DNA from: Metopolophium dirhodum
Lineage: Eukaryota; Arthropoda; Insecta; Hemiptera; Aphididae
DNA length: 64,000 nucleotides
NCBI RefSeq assembly: GCF_019925205.1
Contig: NC_083566.1
Coordinates: forward strand, 5,704,001-5,768,000
Direction: 5' to 3'
Shown here: piece by piece, positions 62,361 to 64,000 of the stretch
Position numbering within the stretch: position 1 is the first letter of the stretch
Layout: every line of letters begins with the position of its first letter
The notes under the pieces: generated by a model
What the model saw: only the letters and a program-made list of their open reading frames with translations
Told to the model about the DNA's origin: nothing
Database searches by the model: none
Made by a program: the position numbers and the translations under genes

Positions 62361-63082
62361 TGTAATAATGTAGAATTAGATAAAATAGAAATGGCTATAA
62401 AATATACGGCTCCTGTCGATAGTTATATTAAAATAGTAAAAGTTAGAATAGTAAAATTAAGCTATTACCTTCCTCCAGGTGTTCGGAGGGCTCTCGAGAT
62501 CGTGTATTCGAGAATTAGATCAAATACACCGTACAATGTAATTTTATGTAAAAAGCACATATAGTGTATTAACGCAATAAATATAAAATATTATATTAAA
62601 TGCCTTACCTGATTCACAGTTGTTCGTAGACAATATTGTAAGATTTTTAGGTTTTAGATAAAATAAGGTACTACTTCAAATACACAAATTGAATTAACGA
62701 ACGCACTGATTATTGCTTGCATAAGAAGTCCAGTTGTCGCTCGTTGAAATCGGTTTCTTTGGTACTTGAGAGGTTGTTACTTGGTGGCTGGTGCTCATGC
62801 ACTGGTTTAAGGGACGGACGCGAGGATGCTGACCAGAGAGTGGTGGGTGGCTTTTTTACTAAATTATCGTGGGCCTGGGAACTAAATTATTCTTTGGCGT
62901 CAGCATAAAATAAAGTCACACACATCCTACGTAATATTGTTATGAGTGCGTGTCAATATCTTAGTTGTCGTTATCAATGGTTTTATTTGATGCGACCGAT
63001 TTCTACAAGCGACAGTCTGGCTGTTGTTTATTAATCTGTACAATTTTAGTTTATTATAATGGTGTGTGAGCATATCATTACA
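62361..63082 (-). repeat. 5' LTR
   Basis: On the plus strand from TGTAATAATG to CATATCATTACA. It should hold the element's promoter. On the minus strand an A+T-rich ATTATAATAAAC about 25 bp from its start is a possible TATA element. ORFs that cross it (62298-62564 and 62717-62908, plus) are chance frames, since matching LTR sequence at 57 kb does not keep them. Confidence 0.93.
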
Positions 63083-63086
63083 GTAC
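63083..63086. repeat. Target-site duplication GTAC (right)
   Basis: Pairs with 57054-57057. Confidence 0.75.
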
Positions 63087-64000
63087 TATACAATAGTACA
63101 ACAAAATTATGCTACATCGGGTGTGCCCAAAATTTTTCAACTTGCGGGTCACATTTGAAATGTATTTATTATAATTTATTTTTAATTGATTCTGCGGGCT
63201 GTATATAGGTACCGATTCATTTTGATAAAATATGCAATACATATCTTTGATCACTAATCGAATTTATGACTCTTATCTTATCAATTTATTCAAATTAAAA
63301 ATTGTAAGATATCTTGTAATTCTTAAAACCTTAATAAAAATTATTTTTTTTTATTTTTTTTATAGCTTTCTGTAGAAATGTATAATTTTATAAAATGGTC
63401 ACGGGTTAGTTGGAATACATCCGCGGGCCGCAGTGCTATATGCAATGTGCTAGACGCTTATACCCATGTGTGTGCACGATTGTTGATAGCATAACAAAAG
63501 AAATATTGTGATGTAATTTACAAATAGGTTACCAAAAGTGTTTGTTAGAAATGTGTAATGTGATTACAGATTGTCAAAAATCTGACACACATACATTATG
63601 TATAAAGCGTATAACTACCACACGATGAAGATAAAGAGTAGTTGGTGTGAACATATTTTGCTTTACAATTTTATATGGTATTCTTGATAATGACTAATAT
63701 GATAAATTGATAAGATATTCTGGTTCTTTGTTTCGGTATTGATATTATTACTCGTAATAGTCGTAAATCTTATAATTTATTATATTATACTGTAGCAGTG
63801 TTACCATGGTTTCTCCTGTTATATTCTATTAGATGCCACGTATAATAAACCTCTTGAATTATTTTTATAAGAAGAATGCATTCTGATAAATCTTAAAATA
63901 CAAATTATGCAGATCACACTTACACTGATTACACATAAAACACAACAGTCGTCGTTCGTCAATATGTACATTATCTGTCCGTGATGTAAAATTTAGATAT
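63087..64000. other. Noncoding flank with a possible hAT-type relic
   Basis: At 63117-63156 the plus strand reads gggtgtgcccaaaatttttc and aacttgcgggtcacattt, and at 63421-63437 ccgcgggccgcagtgc. These words resemble the ends of common hAT-type non-autonomous elements, but I could not pair two termini. The rest shows no gene. Confidence 0.35.

Larger units (their letters stand above)
57058..63082 (-). mobile_element. Non-autonomous Ty3/Gypsy-like LTR retrotransposon encoding Gag-protease-macrodomain
   Basis: A ~6.0 kb element, transcribed on the minus strand. In order along the RNA: 5' LTR (63082-62361), tRNA-Lys-type primer site (62357-62347), ~430 bp leader, one 708-codon ORF (61920-59794), ~2 kb without a recognisable pol domain, purine-rich tract (57788-57779) and 3' LTR (57778-57058). 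The LTRs are nearly equal in length (722 and 721 bp) and differ by perhaps 4% by eye, mostly near the inner-left 50 bp. The insertion is therefore not recent, yet the ORF is intact. With no reverse transcriptase or integrase, it would have to move using enzymes of a related full-length element. Confidence 0.9.

Overview
The window looks like a repeat-dense, very A+T-rich piece of an aphid (or close hemipteran) nuclear genome. This rests on base composition, the many tacctac/taggta words, abundant short A and T runs, SINE and LINE relics, and dispersed repeat families I associate with aphid assemblies. I cannot name the species. No complete host gene is visible. Most of the window reads as intergenic or intronic DNA filled with mobile elements of different ages.

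The one long, intact open reading frame is at 61920-59794 on the minus strand (708 aa). It lies inside a structurally complete LTR retrotransposon at 57058-63082: two ~720 bp LTRs with TGTAAT...ATTACA ends, a GTAC target duplication on both sides, a tRNA-Lys-type primer-binding site and a purine-rich stretch before the 3' LTR. The protein has a Gag capsid region, a coiled coil, two CCHC zinc knuckles and a retropepsin (DTG ... ILLGND). Then, instead of reverse transcriptase, it has a macro domain of the OARD1/TARG1 (Poa1p-like) ADP-ribose hydrolase type. No reverse transcriptase, RNase H or integrase is seen; the space where pol should be holds a short out-of-frame ORF and a ~150-165 bp A-rich tandem array. 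A non-autonomous Gag-protease-macrodomain element is the most notable system here.

Layout from the left: 1-11 kb is mostly gene-free, with one possible signal-peptide first exon (927-1012) and a hAT-like MITE (1515-1981). 11.1-12.5 kb is a dispersed repeat with a ~530 bp internal duplication. 19.5-22.9 kb is a cluster of interspersed repeats flanked by a 50 bp direct repeat. 23.9-24.8 kb is a terminal-inverted-repeat element carrying a 149 bp tandem duplication. 29.5-32 kb holds an interspersed repeat and a 5S-rRNA-like SINE. 36.5-36.9 kb has a tRNA-derived SINE nested in a small inverted-repeat element. 39.5-40.5 kb is a MULE-like foldback element with a FLYWCH-like coding remnant. 43.1-45.1 kb is repeats next to an unusual GC-rich ORF. 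46.2-47.5 kb has a second SINE copy and a jockey-like LINE fragment. 50.0-50.85 kb is a diverged foldback element. 53.1-53.8 kb is a degenerate LINE ORF. 57-63.1 kb is the LTR element.

No tRNA or rRNA gene, CRISPR array or bacterial-type operon was found. Coordinates of old repeats are approximate because they come from reading by eye.
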